Shown: in pieces, positions 11,919-22,096 of the stretch | How the letters are laid out: the number at the start of each line of letters is the position of its first letter | Numbering within the stretch: position 1 is the first letter of the stretch | NCBI GenBank assembly: GCA_039545355.1 | Contig: BCJJ01000006.1 | Coordinates: 806,001 to 870,000, forward strand | DNA: 64,000 nucleotides | Direction: 5' to 3' | Source: Trichosporon coremiiforme | Taxonomy: Eukaryota > Basidiomycota > Tremellomycetes > Trichosporonales > Trichosporonaceae | Position numbers and translations under genes: made by a program | Notes under the pieces: model-generated | Database searches by the model: none | Told to the model about the DNA's origin: nothing | Seen by the model: the letters and a program-made list of their open reading frames with translations, nothing else

Positions 11919-13631
11919 ATGACACACCCCCTCAAGCCGCCCGCATGGGCCAAGAACTTCCCCGAATCGACTGCGCGGCCGAGCAGCGTCTTCAACTTCA
12001 CGGGCACGACTGCTTCCTCGACAGCGGCGGTCAGGAAAGTCCTCACGGAGAATGACCATGGGTACGACATCTTTGAGAACCCGCCCCGGCGATGTGAGTG
12101 ACTTCTTGCTTGCCTTCCCTCATCTTCATTCCTCGGAGCTGTGAGATGGATCACAGAGAGTTATGCTGCAGGATGATGCTCGGAGCTAATCTCAGACGCG
12201 CACAACCACTTCCCCCATTCCGCCCTCAGCCGATACGCCCTCGGCGCAACTGCGCCCCTGATCAATGCCGACTGGGTCTACGACCGGGAGCACCTTGCCC
12301 CTCTGGATCCAGTCGAAGGCGGCCGAGAGAGGGAGATCAAGACGCTCGACCTGCCCGACAAGTTCACAACCGACACCTGGGCAGACAAGAAATGGTACGA
12401 GCACAAAGGCGCTTACTCGCGGTACATCGCCTTCTTCCATGAGGAAGTCTCGCGTCTCGGCCGCGAAGAAGCCGTGCGGCAGTACATCTTCGGTTCCGCT
12501 GGCAACGGCTCCGTCGGCGGCGGGAACCCGCGCAACCTGCTGCTACTCTACGGCGGCGTCCTGCACCCGATGCTGCACATAGGTTTCGGGCTCGAGTTCG
12601 GCGACGACGTGCTCGTCGCTGAGGGCCTGTCTCTGACATGTATCCATGAGTTAGGCGTTCTGCCGGAACTCTTCCCGCCAAACTGGCCCAAGAATGCCCC
12701 GCTGCCCAAGCCGAAGAACGGATACGCCTCGGGCCTGCTCGAGATCTACTTCGAGTTCTGCCGGGACAAAGTCCTCGATCCTGGACCGTATGACCCAGAC
12801 CAGCTCATCAGTGCCCGGCTCCGAAACGCCGTCGCGACGCCTGAGAAACGAGCCAGGCTGAGGGAACTCGTGGCGAGCTGGAACCTCAAGGATCTCAGCG
12901 AGGAGGGCATTGCCAAACTGCAGACCGAGCTCGGATTCTTGGTCACGCTCCTGACGTCCGGAACCAGCAGGCCGGGCCACAAACCCCGCATCGACTTCTT
13001 CCTCATGCACTTGCTCACGTCCTCGCTTTTCGTCCCGAGCTACCTCAAGATCCTCGATGACAACCACAAGCGCATCTTCCTCCAGAGCTACCTGCTCGCG
13101 GGACTGCAGATGTGCATGTCCCGCGGCAGCCCCAAGCTCTACCCCGCCGTCATCATGGGTTATACCGAGTATCCTGCCGGTCCTGCGCCATTGGCGGCAA
13201 ACAAGGCCGAGGACTCTGACAAGCTGCACACAATCGGAACTCCGAAGGACAGGCAGGAGGGAAACCCTTGGTTGAGGATTGTGGAGAATGCCCTCGTGGC
13301 GCACGACAGTCATGTGCCCAAGAGTATTCGCTCGCTCGTCTTCTACGGGCAGCAGGCTGGCGAGACGCCCAAGGGCGGATACCCTGGTGCCAAGAGCCAG
13401 AAGGAGATTGATGCCATGGAAGGCCGGAGCGAGGAGGAGAAGCAGTGGTGGAAGGACATCAGTAAGGTCGACGGGACCGTATTCGTGCGCGGTGCTGGTG
13501 CTCTGATGGACGTCCTGGGGTGGACGAAGGAAGGCACGAAGCAGGGCGAGTGGGACCGCAGTGCTCTGGGCTGGGACGGCGCGTGGGAGGGCGAGGCGTT
13601 GACGGACCAGTGGCACCGGGCCGACGACTAA
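11919..13631 (+). CDS. questin oxidase-like protein (AflY/DUF4243 family)
   Basis: Exons 11919..12093 and 12196..13631; 536 aa from this start. The family includes questin oxidase and AflY, Baeyer-Villiger-type enzymes of fungal polyketide pathways, but many members lie outside such clusters. Family hallmarks seen are the N-terminal ENDHGYDIFENPPR joined across the intron to YAHNHFPHSALSRYALGA, then GNPRNLLLLYGGVLHPMLHI and FGLEFGDDVLVAEGL. The block IDFFLMHLLTSSLFVPSYL and a C-terminal VDGTVFVRGAGALMD lie downstream. The ATG at 11919 is preferred because the next residues are Pro/Lys-rich and lead directly into the conserved block; ATGs at 11841 and 11763 are in frame. No polyketide synthase is nearby, so a role in secondary metabolism is not supported by context. 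Substrate unknown. Confidence 0.85.
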
Positions 13632-13717
13632 GTGATTGTACAATTAGTAGTTAATGCAGTTTCAATGCCAAGTCAACTGAATCACATTACATCCCCATGC
13701 TAGTATAGGATAAGTGT

Positions 13718-14739
13718 CTACTCGGTCTTCTCCTCAGCCTTGTCGGCCTTGCTGTTATTGTCAGTGGAGTATAGGAGAAGTGCAACTCACGCCTCCTCCT
13801 TGGGAGCCTCCTCGGCGGCGTCCTTGGAGTCGTCCTTCTTCTCCTCGGCGGCAGGCTCCTTCTTCTCGACCTTCTCACCCTTGTGGAGCTTGACGTTCTT
13901 CTCGCGCGCGTCCTCGAAGGCCTTCTTGAACAGGTTGGCGTCTGAGGTTAGCTACACGTGATCGGGCACTAGCTGAGGCTCTTCGCTTGACTGCGTCGAG
14001 CTCCGAGTCCGACTCACTCTCAGAGTTGGCGAAACGGATGGCGAGGAGCTCCTCCTGGGCCTCGCCGTCGGCGTAGTCGGCGGCGACGTTCCAGACCCAC
14101 GAACGGTCAGAGCCGACGTTGGGCTCGAGAGTCATCTCCTGGGAGACTGGGGTAAGCTAGGAACATGCATTGTGAGCTCACTGATGTGGTTGGCGCAGAC
14201 CTTCAGAGTCTTATCCCGGCGCATGACGAGGCGGGCCTTGCCGGTCTCCTTGTGCTCGAGAATGCGGACGTCACCGGTACCGCGCTCCTTCCACTCCGAG
14301 TCGGCCTTGACGAAGCGGAAGAGCTTGGCGCGCCTGGGAGTCAGCTGCAGTCTTCGCGAAAGACAGCTTGTGCATGGCAGGAGGGTGTGGGGCCGCAGAT
14401 GAACTGGCGAAGGACAGTAAGTGAAGTCCGAGCGCACGCTCTGCGCCTTTGTGTTGCCTTGTCCCTTCGCCCTCTGTTCCTCTGGGTGGCGTCACCCCTG
14501 CAGTAGCTAAGCATCAACAAACGCACATCTTGAAGAGGACCTCCTCGTCCTCCTCGTTGGTCTTGGTCTCGACCGTCTCGGTGAGGCGGACGACGGGCTC
14601 GAACTGAGGGTCGTGCTCGTTCTCGCCGGTCTGCAAAGGTGTCAGCGTCCAAAATCTCCAACCATGTGTCATCCTCTCGATCACTGGAATCGCCGCTCAA
14701 AACTCTGACACTGACAGTCTTGGGCTCGGTGTCGGCCAT
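13718..14739 (-). CDS. YRB1: Ran-binding protein 1 (RanBP1/Yrb1)
   Basis: Exons in transcript order: 14739..14716, 14630..14527, 14333..14182, 14146..14018, 13941..13791, 13751..13718; 197 aa. RanBP1 binds Ran-GTP and, with RanGAP, releases it from export complexes in the cytoplasm. The single Ran-binding domain spans residues ~14-150: [67 protein letters not shown], and [21 protein letters not shown] Lys/Glu/Ala-rich acidic tail follows. The intron between CANHI and SQEMTLEP uses the upstream acceptor (CCCCAG at 14147), which restores the conserved CANHII spacing. Exon 1 is only 24 nt. The 193-nt intron 2 is long for this genome. It is divergent from the p24 gene. Confidence 0.92.
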
Positions 14740-15215
14740 TGTTGCTGGTGTCTCTTTTGTCTGCGGGGTCAGCGCTTTCAGTTCGACAGCAAGGGAGGGC
14801 GCAAGGCGTTGACTCACGGAGTTCGGGGGAAGGACAGGGGACAGGTTGATGTAGAAGAAAGTGCCAGAGTGGAATCTCGATGTCGCGACTGTCCTGTGGG
14901 CGAGGGCTACTGACGGGTTCTCCTCGCAGGCCTGAGCAAATCCGCCCCATTCATCGACGACAGACTTTGGCGCGCCTACATCCAAAAACGCGCCTAGGCT
15001 GACCGAACCCTCAGGGTGGACAAAAAGAAGTAGGAAAGGGATCCACGCGACCTTCATCACGTGACACCCTTGAGCGTACCGGCAATGCACCGCGTGCCAC
15101 GCATCACACCGAAGTGAGACGCGAGCGGTCCAGCAGCCACCAACAAGCAACAAGGTTGCTAACTCACTCCTTATCTCACGACTGACGACCCCTAACGCTC
15201 AAAGCTGCCGGCATC
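14740..15215. promoter_or_regulatory. divergent promoter, RanBP1 / p24 genes
   Basis: This is a 476-bp stretch between two start codons. It contains a CACGTGAC near 15058 and TCCAAAAACGCGCC near 14980. An ORF covering much of it on the minus strand is an extension of RanBP1 frames and looks like chance. Confidence 0.4.
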
Positions 15216-16038
15216 ATGCTCCAGCTCCTCGCCGCCGTCCTGGCGTTCCTGTCTCTCTCGCTCGCGCACCGCATCGACATCGAGCCCGGCACAAAGGCAT
15301 GCTTCTACGAGACGCTGAACCCGGAGGACCGCGTGAGCTTAAGTAGACCCTGTGTAGCTAATGGCAGATGACGGTCACGTATGAGGTCGGCCACGGTGGC
15401 CAGATGGACATTGACTTCTACGTGAGTCGCAGCTGCGAGTCGCGTAGCGACGAATCTTCAGCCTCCCTCGAGCTCACCACTTGTGATGGAAGAGCTAACG
15501 TCCAGGTCACGGCTCCCAACGGCAACACGATCGCGACGCAGAGCAAGCAGGCGCAGGGCACCTTCTCGACGACCGCGACCAGCACCGGACGGTACACGTA
15601 CTGCTTCTCGAACGAGATGAGCTCGTACGCGACCAAGACTGTTTCGTTCAACGTGCACGGCGTGCTCTACTCGGACACGGACGAGATGGGCCCCGTCGAG
15701 GAGGAGATCCGCGACCTCGCCTCTGGCCTTCAGCTCGTCAAGGATGAGCAGGCGTACCTCGTCGTGCGTGAGCGGGTACACCGCAACACGTGCGAGTCGA
15801 CCGTGAGTACCGAGTAGCCGAAGGCTGTATCACTTCACAACGTTACAGCAGGGTCCCCGGCCGGATGCCTGCGATATGCTGGCAGAGTGCAGCTCAGTGA
15901 TTGCAGGGGAACCAGAGCTGACAACAGAACTCGCGCGTCAAGTGGTGGGCCGTCGCGCAGATCGGCCTTCTCCTCGCCATGTGTGCGTGGAACGTGCACT
16001 ACCTCAAGAGTTGGTTCGAGGTGAAGCGAGTACTCTAA
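15216..16038 (+). CDS. EMP24: p24-beta family ER-Golgi cargo receptor (Emp24-like)
   Basis: Exons 15216..15332, 15368..15421, 15506..15802, 15928..16038; 192 aa. p24 proteins cycle between ER and Golgi in COPII and COPI vesicles and help sort GPI-anchored cargo. A signal peptide (QLLAAVLAFLSLSLAH) leads into the GOLD domain, which has the paired cysteines of the family in ACFYETL and YTYCFSNEM. A membrane-proximal coiled coil contains VEEEIRDLASGLQLVKDEQA and VVRERVHRNTCEST. The single membrane span is AVAQIGLLLAMCAWN. The cytosolic tail FEVKRVL resembles the tail of metazoan TMED2, which supports the beta subfamily. The last intron (125 nt) is longer than the others. Its stop lies 53 bp from the Rtp1 stop (convergent). 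Confidence 0.92.
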
Positions 16039-16091
16039 GCGGCTCGCTAGTAGTAGATGTATACAGATTTAGCATTGATGAGGCTACAGAG

Positions 16092-19000
16092 CTACATGAG
16101 CAGCGGCCTGCTGCCCGAGGCGATTCCCTTGGTAACCTGCACCATCTTGAGCCGCTCGAGCAGGGCTACGACCTCAGCACTCTGGCCGCGGACGACATCG
16201 TCATCGTCCACACTGGCGACGTATCTGAGAATGTTCACGGCCCTGTCAATTGTCCATGGGCTAATTGCGCCCACATCCACCTGTTGCTGGACCTGTCCAC
16301 TGGGCCGAATGTCGGTGGAAATGTCAGTCTGGCCCGGAAGACGCATTTTGAACTCTGTCTCCTGCTGGGGTTCCTCCATCGCCGCCTCAATGAGCGTGGC
16401 GACAAGGAGTCCCAGAAGATAAACGGCAGCGCGGCGGAGCGCAGGATGCTTGCTGTCGTTAGCCTTGGTGGGCTCCGCATCCACGATGCACGGTTTCTCG
16501 GGCTCGGGCTTCTTCTCCTCCTCGACCTCTTCGTCGTCAACGAGCTGGATCTTGGGGTTCAGTTTCTCCCTGAGTGTTGTCGTCTTCATCTCGGGCTCCT
16601 CGGGCTGCTCTGGGGCGGATTTGCCGCCGGACACGGACTCGAGCTGGATCAGATCCAGACAGCCAGACACGACCTCGTCCATCCATGGCAAGAGCGCGAG
16701 GTGAGAACTCTCGACGGCGGTTGAGAGGAGACTGAGAGCGGAGGAGCGGAGCACAGTAGGGAGCGAGGCGTCGGGATACATTCGCATCAGGCGGGGCACA
16801 ATCGCGTCGGCTGTCTATCAGCTACGTCCCGGAGTCCCACAGCTGTGTCTCAACACCACAGAAAAACTCACCATTGGCAGCGAAAGCCTTCCCACTTCTT
16901 TCGATGACCATACCGAGCACCTCACCCACGCGCAGCGCCTTGTCAAGCCTGTCCCCGCTCAGCTCCCCACCGGGGCAATACGCATTTACGAGGGAGCGGA
17001 AAATCGGCGCGCCAAGGTTGTTGCACATCTCCACGAGTCCTGTCACGGCATGGAGATAGATGTAGCTATCCGAGTCCTGGATCGCGCCCATGAATGCGTC
17101 CATGATCCCCGGGGTTAGAGCCGGGTCATAGTCGGGCGACTTGGTCAGGTCCGCGAGCAGTTGTAGGCCATGGGCGCGGACAGGCACAACCGGGTCGGAC
17201 AACAACGTGAGGGCGCGCTGGTACGTTGCCCGTGTTCCCGACGCCTCAATCTTCTTCCCAGACGTGTCTGTGGAGGCTCTCTTGGTGTCAGACAAGCCAC
17301 CGACGGAGAAGGCTTGACTCCGACGCAGAAGCAGGAGGAGCAGCGCCTCCCTCGCCAGACGGCGCACGGAAGAGGAGGGTGACGACTCGGAGAGTACCTC
17401 CAGGTGGTCGTTGATGGGATGCAGAATCCTTGCAGTCGCGTGGTTCATGTTCTCATCCTTCTCGAGAGCCGCGATCAGCAGCGAAATGCTGGTCTCAACG
17501 AGGCCGAGCTGCGCAACGCCCTTCTCCGTAAGCTCGGGCAACTCTTCCTCCCCATCTCCGCCGTCCATCTTCGCGTCTCCATCCCCGTCGTCGATCTCTT
17601 GGATGAGAGGCCCTTTGCGCTTCTTCTCGCCTATTGCGGCGGCTTGGGAAGACTGCTTCGCCGCCCTTGCCTCGTCTCCAAGCACAGCTTCCACAAAGGA
17701 TAGCACGTTCCCAGCGTCAGCCATGATCTTTTCCGGCCCCAGCGTCTCGATCATCTCGAGCGTCAGCTTGAGATACAGCAGACTCTCAAGCGGATCGGTG
17801 CCAGCGGCGTAGCGCACACGCCACGCGTTGAGCACCTTGAGCAGGGTTGCGGAGGAGAGGTCCTTCCGATCAAGCCGCTTCAGGAACTGCGCGAAGCGGG
17901 CGGGGTTCGGCGCCAAGTTCAATTGATTCAGAAGAGCATCCTCGCCGAGGTCCTCGCCGGTCGTGCGGATGGGCTCGTCCACGTCCATCCCCGCCTCTAG
18001 CTCGGCCGCGTATCCGCGCACCAAGGCTGCGGAGTCGCCCTCCGGCCGCCATGCCAGCTGCGTCCCGTCTTCGGAGGCGGGCCAGCCGAGGCCACCAGTC
18101 ACGATCGACCACAGGCCCGCGACGCCATCGGACTCAGACGCCAGCTTGCCCCAGCTCGTCAGCAGCGTGGAGACGTCCTCGAGCAGTCCACTTGTCTTCG
18201 CCTTCTCGATACTCGTACCGCTCGGGGAGAGCGCGTCATACAGCGCGAACAAAGGCGGAAGGATGGGGCGCATCACGAAGTCAACAAAGTCGGTGTTCGG
18301 CGGGGCGTGCAGCACCAGTTGACCCAAAGCCTGAACATTGCGCGCGACCTGGTTCGGCGGAACGAGTACGCCGTCTCCCGGCCCCGGGTTCAAGAACGGA
18401 TCGTGCAGATGGTGGTCGAGCCACTCCTTTGCGATCGGGTTTGTGTACCACAGCCGATAGACGATGTAAGCCGCGGCGTGCGTGAAGACGACGGGGTGAG
18501 CTGCGCTCTCGGGCGCCACGAGCTCCATCAGCCTCTCCATCAGCGCGGGGATGTACTGTTCCTCCGGCACGCCGCGCGGCGCACGCGCCAGGAGGCCAAC
18601 GATCTGGTCCAGCTTCTGCGCGTCGACGGCTTCGGGACCGGCCATGTTCCCCGCCTCCCCGAGGACGTTCTCGATGATTCCTCGCACGCCGCCTGGGCGC
18701 TGGAGCTGTCCACTCATCAGAGCACTCAGCGCGCTCTCGACGTACGGCGGGTACCGGCGGATCCATGCCTTCGGCGGCCGGTTCTTGCCAGCCTGTACGA
18801 ACTTCAGCGCAGTTCCTAAAGCTCCAAGAGATTGCGTTGGCGAGAGTTCCGCGAGCACGGAGAGAAGCTGCGTGCGGATAGCCGCGTACTTCGGAGGCGG
18901 CACTGTCGGTGTCCATGCCAGCGTCACGCTGGCGAGCACGATGGGCGTCAAGTGCACGCTGATGAGCGTTGTGGTGATGGTCGTAGGCGGAGTGGAGTGC

Positions 19001-19584
19001 GAGCTGGAGCTTGCTCCAGGAGGCGGCTTCACGACGAGCAGGCTGAGTAGCGTTTGGACACATTCGGGGAAGGCGGAGTTTGTTGGTGCACGCGACGGCA
19101 GGCTCGCGATATATTCTGTGGTGAGAGAGAGGAGGTAGCTCGCGACGGCATGAGCGAGCAGCAGCCTCAGTAGTCTCAGATCAGCTGTGCCAAGAAGAAC
19201 TGTTCGTCAGTCTCCCCAACCTACGAGCAACTCACATTCTTTGGCGTCGAATCCGCCCCGCGCTTCCAGCGGCCAGAATTCCTTCTCGAGCCATTCCTGC
19301 ATGCCAACGACGATGTCGAGACTGCGTTTGCCCACAAGCTGCACGAGGTCGTCACGGCGCGCCTTGCGCTTATCCTTGTCTGAGTCGTCGTCATCGCCGA
19401 TCTCGTCGAGCTCGTCGTCTTCCCCCCATCCCGGCTTGGTCCTCCAGCTCGGGAGCAGCTCGGAGGAAGACCGGAGGCGCTCAAGCAATGCTGGGGGAGA
19501 CGAGGGTAGCGGCTGCGGCGGGCGCAGCAACGCTTTAGCGCTCGACAGCAGCGTCTTCAGGTTCACTGCGTCGAGCTCGGACAT
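16092..19584 (-). CDS. RTP1: Rtp1/TANGO6-like RNA polymerase II assembly factor
   Basis: Exons in transcript order: 19584..19236, 19199..16872, 16810..16092; 1131 aa. In yeast Rtp1 helps assembly and nuclear import of RNA polymerase II; the animal relative is TANGO6. The N-terminus (MSELDAVNLKTLLSSAKALL) is helical, followed by an acidic Asp/Glu stretch. The middle is a long run of HEAT-like helices. The conserved C1 region lies near residues 770-880 (RALTLLSDPVVPVRAHGLQL, IQDSDSYIYLHAVTGLVEMC). A C2-type region near 1010-1040 has HPALRRAAVYLLGLLVATL after an acidic insert EEVEEEKKPEPEKP. The 36-nt first intron and the 61-nt second intron keep frame. Assignment rests on these C-terminal blocks and overall length. 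Confidence 0.85.
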
Positions 19585-19755
19585 GGCATGGGTGTGTTGT
19601 TGACGACTTGCTCGGTGAGCAGCATCGTTAATGACGTCTTCCGAGCAGATCGGCCAACTTCTGGCAGCCACTATCGGTGATCACGTGAGTGATTGTGCGA
19701 CGGCTCAGCGTTGAGTGGAACGGAGGTATTTCTGGGTGGACGCCAGGACTGAGCA

Positions 19756-19801
19756 CATGCTTGCCCATGCTTGCCCATGCTTGCCCATGCTTGCCCATGC
19801 T
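19756..19801. repeat. 10-bp tandem repeat TTGCCCATGC, 4 full copies
   Basis: Four perfect copies run from 19761 to 19800, with a half copy (CATGC) just before. It lies in the divergent promoter. Confidence 0.95.
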
Positions 19802-19913
19802 GGGTGGACACCTCCGACCGCACGGGGTGGCTCCAGCCTGTGAGCGTAGAGCTAGGGCCCGGTTCTTTCGTCGTCGTTAACCGACAACCAACGCTGACAT
19901 CCTGATCCTGATC

Positions 19914-19929
19914 CGTTCGATATCGAACG
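19914..19929. promoter_or_regulatory. 16-bp perfect palindrome CGTTCGATATCGAACG
   Basis: The eight bases 19914-19921 are exactly complementary in reverse to 19922-19929. It sits in the Rtp1/membrane-protein promoter and could be a site for a dimeric DNA-binding protein (inference). Confidence 0.6.
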
Positions 19930-20234
19930 CCCACTTGACTTTCTTCACCATACCGCCGCCAGTTCCATCCTCCGGCCCCTCCGCTCCTTTTCTTGCGTCC
20001 TCCTCTTCTCCCCGCTCATCCTTCAACTCTCCTTCCCACCCCGACAACGCTCCCTCCCTCCCCCGGCCTAGGCGCAACACCCGATCCCCTCGCGCCGTCC
20101 CGACTCCGCTCCCACTAACTTCATCAGCGTCCCCTCCCCCGGACGCAATCAGCCTCTCGCCCCCGAGCCCGCTCACGCCCGCCAGCCTCCGTGGCCCGCG
20201 CACGTGGGGCACGCTGGCGATCAGCTTCCCCGCC

Positions 20235-21539
20235 ATGACTCCCCCGAGGGCGCAGGTGCGCTCGCCTCCCAAGCTGGATCAGTACGAGCTGCTGTACAAC
20301 AGTGCAGTGCAGAGCTTTGTCCGGCGCGACCACGTCAAGACGCAAGCGACGCTTGCGCGGCTGCTGGATCTGACGCGGGCACTTCCCCGAACGTCCTCGC
20401 CATGGTACGACGTCTCGTCGACCGCGGCGCCGCAGCCAGGTGACGAGTGGATGACCAAGACGCTCAAACTCGCCATCTCCGCGAATGCGTCGCTGTACTC
20501 TGACCCGCCGCGCGCACCCGGTGCTCTCGCCCCGGAAGTCGCGGACAGACTGCCGCCGGCGTCTCCCCGCCAGATGCTCGGCTACATCCTCGACCTGTGC
20601 GTTAGCACGTACGGATCCTCGCTCCTCCCGCCGGCGCTTGTGAGCACCTTCCTCCTCGCCAGTCTCAAGCTGCAGCCCTTGCAGGACTCGCTGGAGTTCG
20701 CGCACCAGCTAGTGGAGGACTGGCTCGCGAATCTGCCTGACGAGTTCGTCCTCGCCATCGCCGCCGACCCCCATCCTCCCCGGGGCACCTCAGGCGCCGC
20801 GGCGCGCAAAAAACGCCTCGAGAACGCGCGCGAGGGATATCTGAAAGTGGTTGAGATCTTCATCGGCGAAGTCCTCAGCCGCGAGGGGGAGTGGGAAATG
20901 GCCCGCGGCATGCTGGAGGGTGAGATGGTGATGGGGAGCAAGAAGAAGGAGGCGCTGTACCGGCACTTGCGGAACGTGCAGGCCAAGCCGGTGAGCCAGG
21001 GGCCCAGTCCCGCGAGCAGCGGATTGCTCCCGCCACAGGCGATCCGGAGCAGCGAGTCCGAGGCGTCAAGCGAGGCGACCGCCAGACCGGCCGGACATCA
21101 GCAGCAGCACCACAGCGAGGCAAGCACAGTGCAGGCGTCCGAGGGGAGCGACTCGACTGTCCCTGCCGCGCCTCGGCCACGATCGCGATCGCGCGACCAC
21201 CGCAGCGAGCGCGAGCGAAGCGACGAGGTCAGCCGCCCCCAGCCGACGGGATGGCTGACTGCGGTCCTTTCTCCTTATCTGGTGGAGAAGATCAACGCCG
21301 CCGGAGGACTGCACGTCGTGCTCGGCCTGCCTGCTGCTGCTGTCGTCGTCATGCTCCTGATCCTGCGCCGGGTTCGCGCACGCGCCGGCCGCCCTGCCAC
21401 GAATGGCAACGACGTAAGGGAGAAGCTTCGCCGGGTTAGGAGTACGGGGCTCCTCGCGTTCGTGCAGTGGGCGCTGAGGTGGTGGGCGGAGAAGATTGCC
21501 GGGGTTTGGAAGCTCGGCACGACCATCACGTACATGTGA
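20235..21539 (+). CDS. uncharacterised single-pass membrane protein
   Basis: One exon, 434 aa from the first ATG of the frame. I do not recognise the family. Residues 1-255 look soluble and helical (YELLYNSAVQSFVRRDHVKT, LPPALVSTFLLASLKLQPLQ, EGYLKVVEIFIGEVLSREGE), with a repeat-like helical-hairpin character. A Ser/Ala/Gln-rich, low-complexity linker with an Arg/Ser stretch (PRSRSRDHRSERER) follows. One hydrophobic span lies at residues ~359-376 (LHVVLGLPAAAVVVMLLIL), directly followed by RRVRARAGR. About 55 residues follow it, including an amphipathic Trp-rich segment (LAFVQWALRWWAEKIAGVW). The layout of helical domain plus C-terminal anchor recalls Pex26/Pex15-type peroxisomal proteins, but I see no specific motif, so this is only an alternative. 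Confidence 0.6.
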   Translation: MTPPRAQVRSPPKLDQYELLYNSAVQSFVRRDHVKTQATLARLLDLTRALPRTSSPWYDVSSTAAPQPGDEWMTKTLKLAISANASLYSDPPRAPGALAPEVADRLPPASPRQMLGYILDLCVSTYGSSLLPPALVSTFLLASLKLQPLQDSLEFAHQLVEDWLANLPDEFVLAIAADPHPPRGTSGAAARKKRLENAREGYLKVVEIFIGEVLSREGEWEMARGMLEGEMVMGSKKKEALYRHLRNVQAKPVSQGPSPASSGLLPPQAIRSSESEASSEATARPAGHQQQHHSEASTVQASEGSDSTVPAAPRPRSRSRDHRSERERSDEVSRPQPTGWLTAVLSPYLVEKINAAGGLHVVLGLPAAAVVVMLLILRRVRARAGRPATNGNDVREKLRRVRSTGLLAFVQWALRWWAEKIAGVWKLGTTITYM

Positions 21540-22096
21540 TTACCGTACACACCTCCCGAGGACTTTTACGTCCCGTGACACCTCCGACATTCATCTTGTT
21601 CAACACAGCGTACCCCCCAAACCTTTTTCCGGTATCACCCTTCAGCTTAGTATAGAGCGACACCCGCGCAGACAGTGCAGCAGTAGTAGACAGACGATTC
21701 AGCAGACAGCAGTGACGTTGTTAGACAGTGGCGACCGCTGTAGTAGTAGACAGTAGTAAAAGCAGCCGTAGCAGAGCAGAGTACAGCAGCAGGTATCAGA
21801 CGAAATGCATGAGATTCCAACACGGTAGCGGTAGCGTTCGTGCCTTTGCAAAGGCAGCAGGGTGAGTTGTAAAAACGTTTGGTACAAGTAAAGGCGGCCG
21901 GAATTGTGAGATTAGATCGGAAAATGGAATGAATAGGAGATTTGGGGGAATCGGGAATGGGGGACTATGGGGAGATGGGGGGCTATGGAGTTGGGGGCTA
22001 TGGAGTTCGGGGCTATGGATGAGAGAGGCAAAGAAACCATGAGACAGACGAAGAGGGACCGGAGAGAGACAGTTTTACGGGGTATCGAGCCAGAGC
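21540..22096. other. convergent intergenic region with repeats
   Basis: This region holds the 3' ends of the membrane-protein and G-alpha genes. It contains a CAG/TAG-rich, compositionally biased stretch (about 21670-21800) and a G-rich repeat (separate entry). No gene was recognised. Confidence 0.5.
21961..22020. repeat. G-rich repeat with CTATGG units
   Basis: CTATGG occurs at 21965, 21983, 21998 and 22013, each next to runs of four to six G. The last three copies are exactly 15 bp apart. It lies in the probable 3' UTR of the G-alpha gene, where it is C-rich in the transcript. Confidence 0.85.

Larger units (their letters stand above)
19585..20234. promoter_or_regulatory. divergent promoter, Rtp1 / membrane protein genes
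   Basis: This 650-bp region holds a 10-bp tandem repeat and a 16-bp perfect palindrome (separate entries). The reading frame of the right-hand gene stays open leftward to 19881 with no ATG, so 5' coding sequence via an unseen exon cannot be ruled out. Confidence 0.4.

Noticed and set aside
19935..20234. N-terminal extension of the membrane protein
   Set aside because: The frame is open but starts with TTG; there is no ATG and no clear upstream exon, so the CDS is started at 20235.
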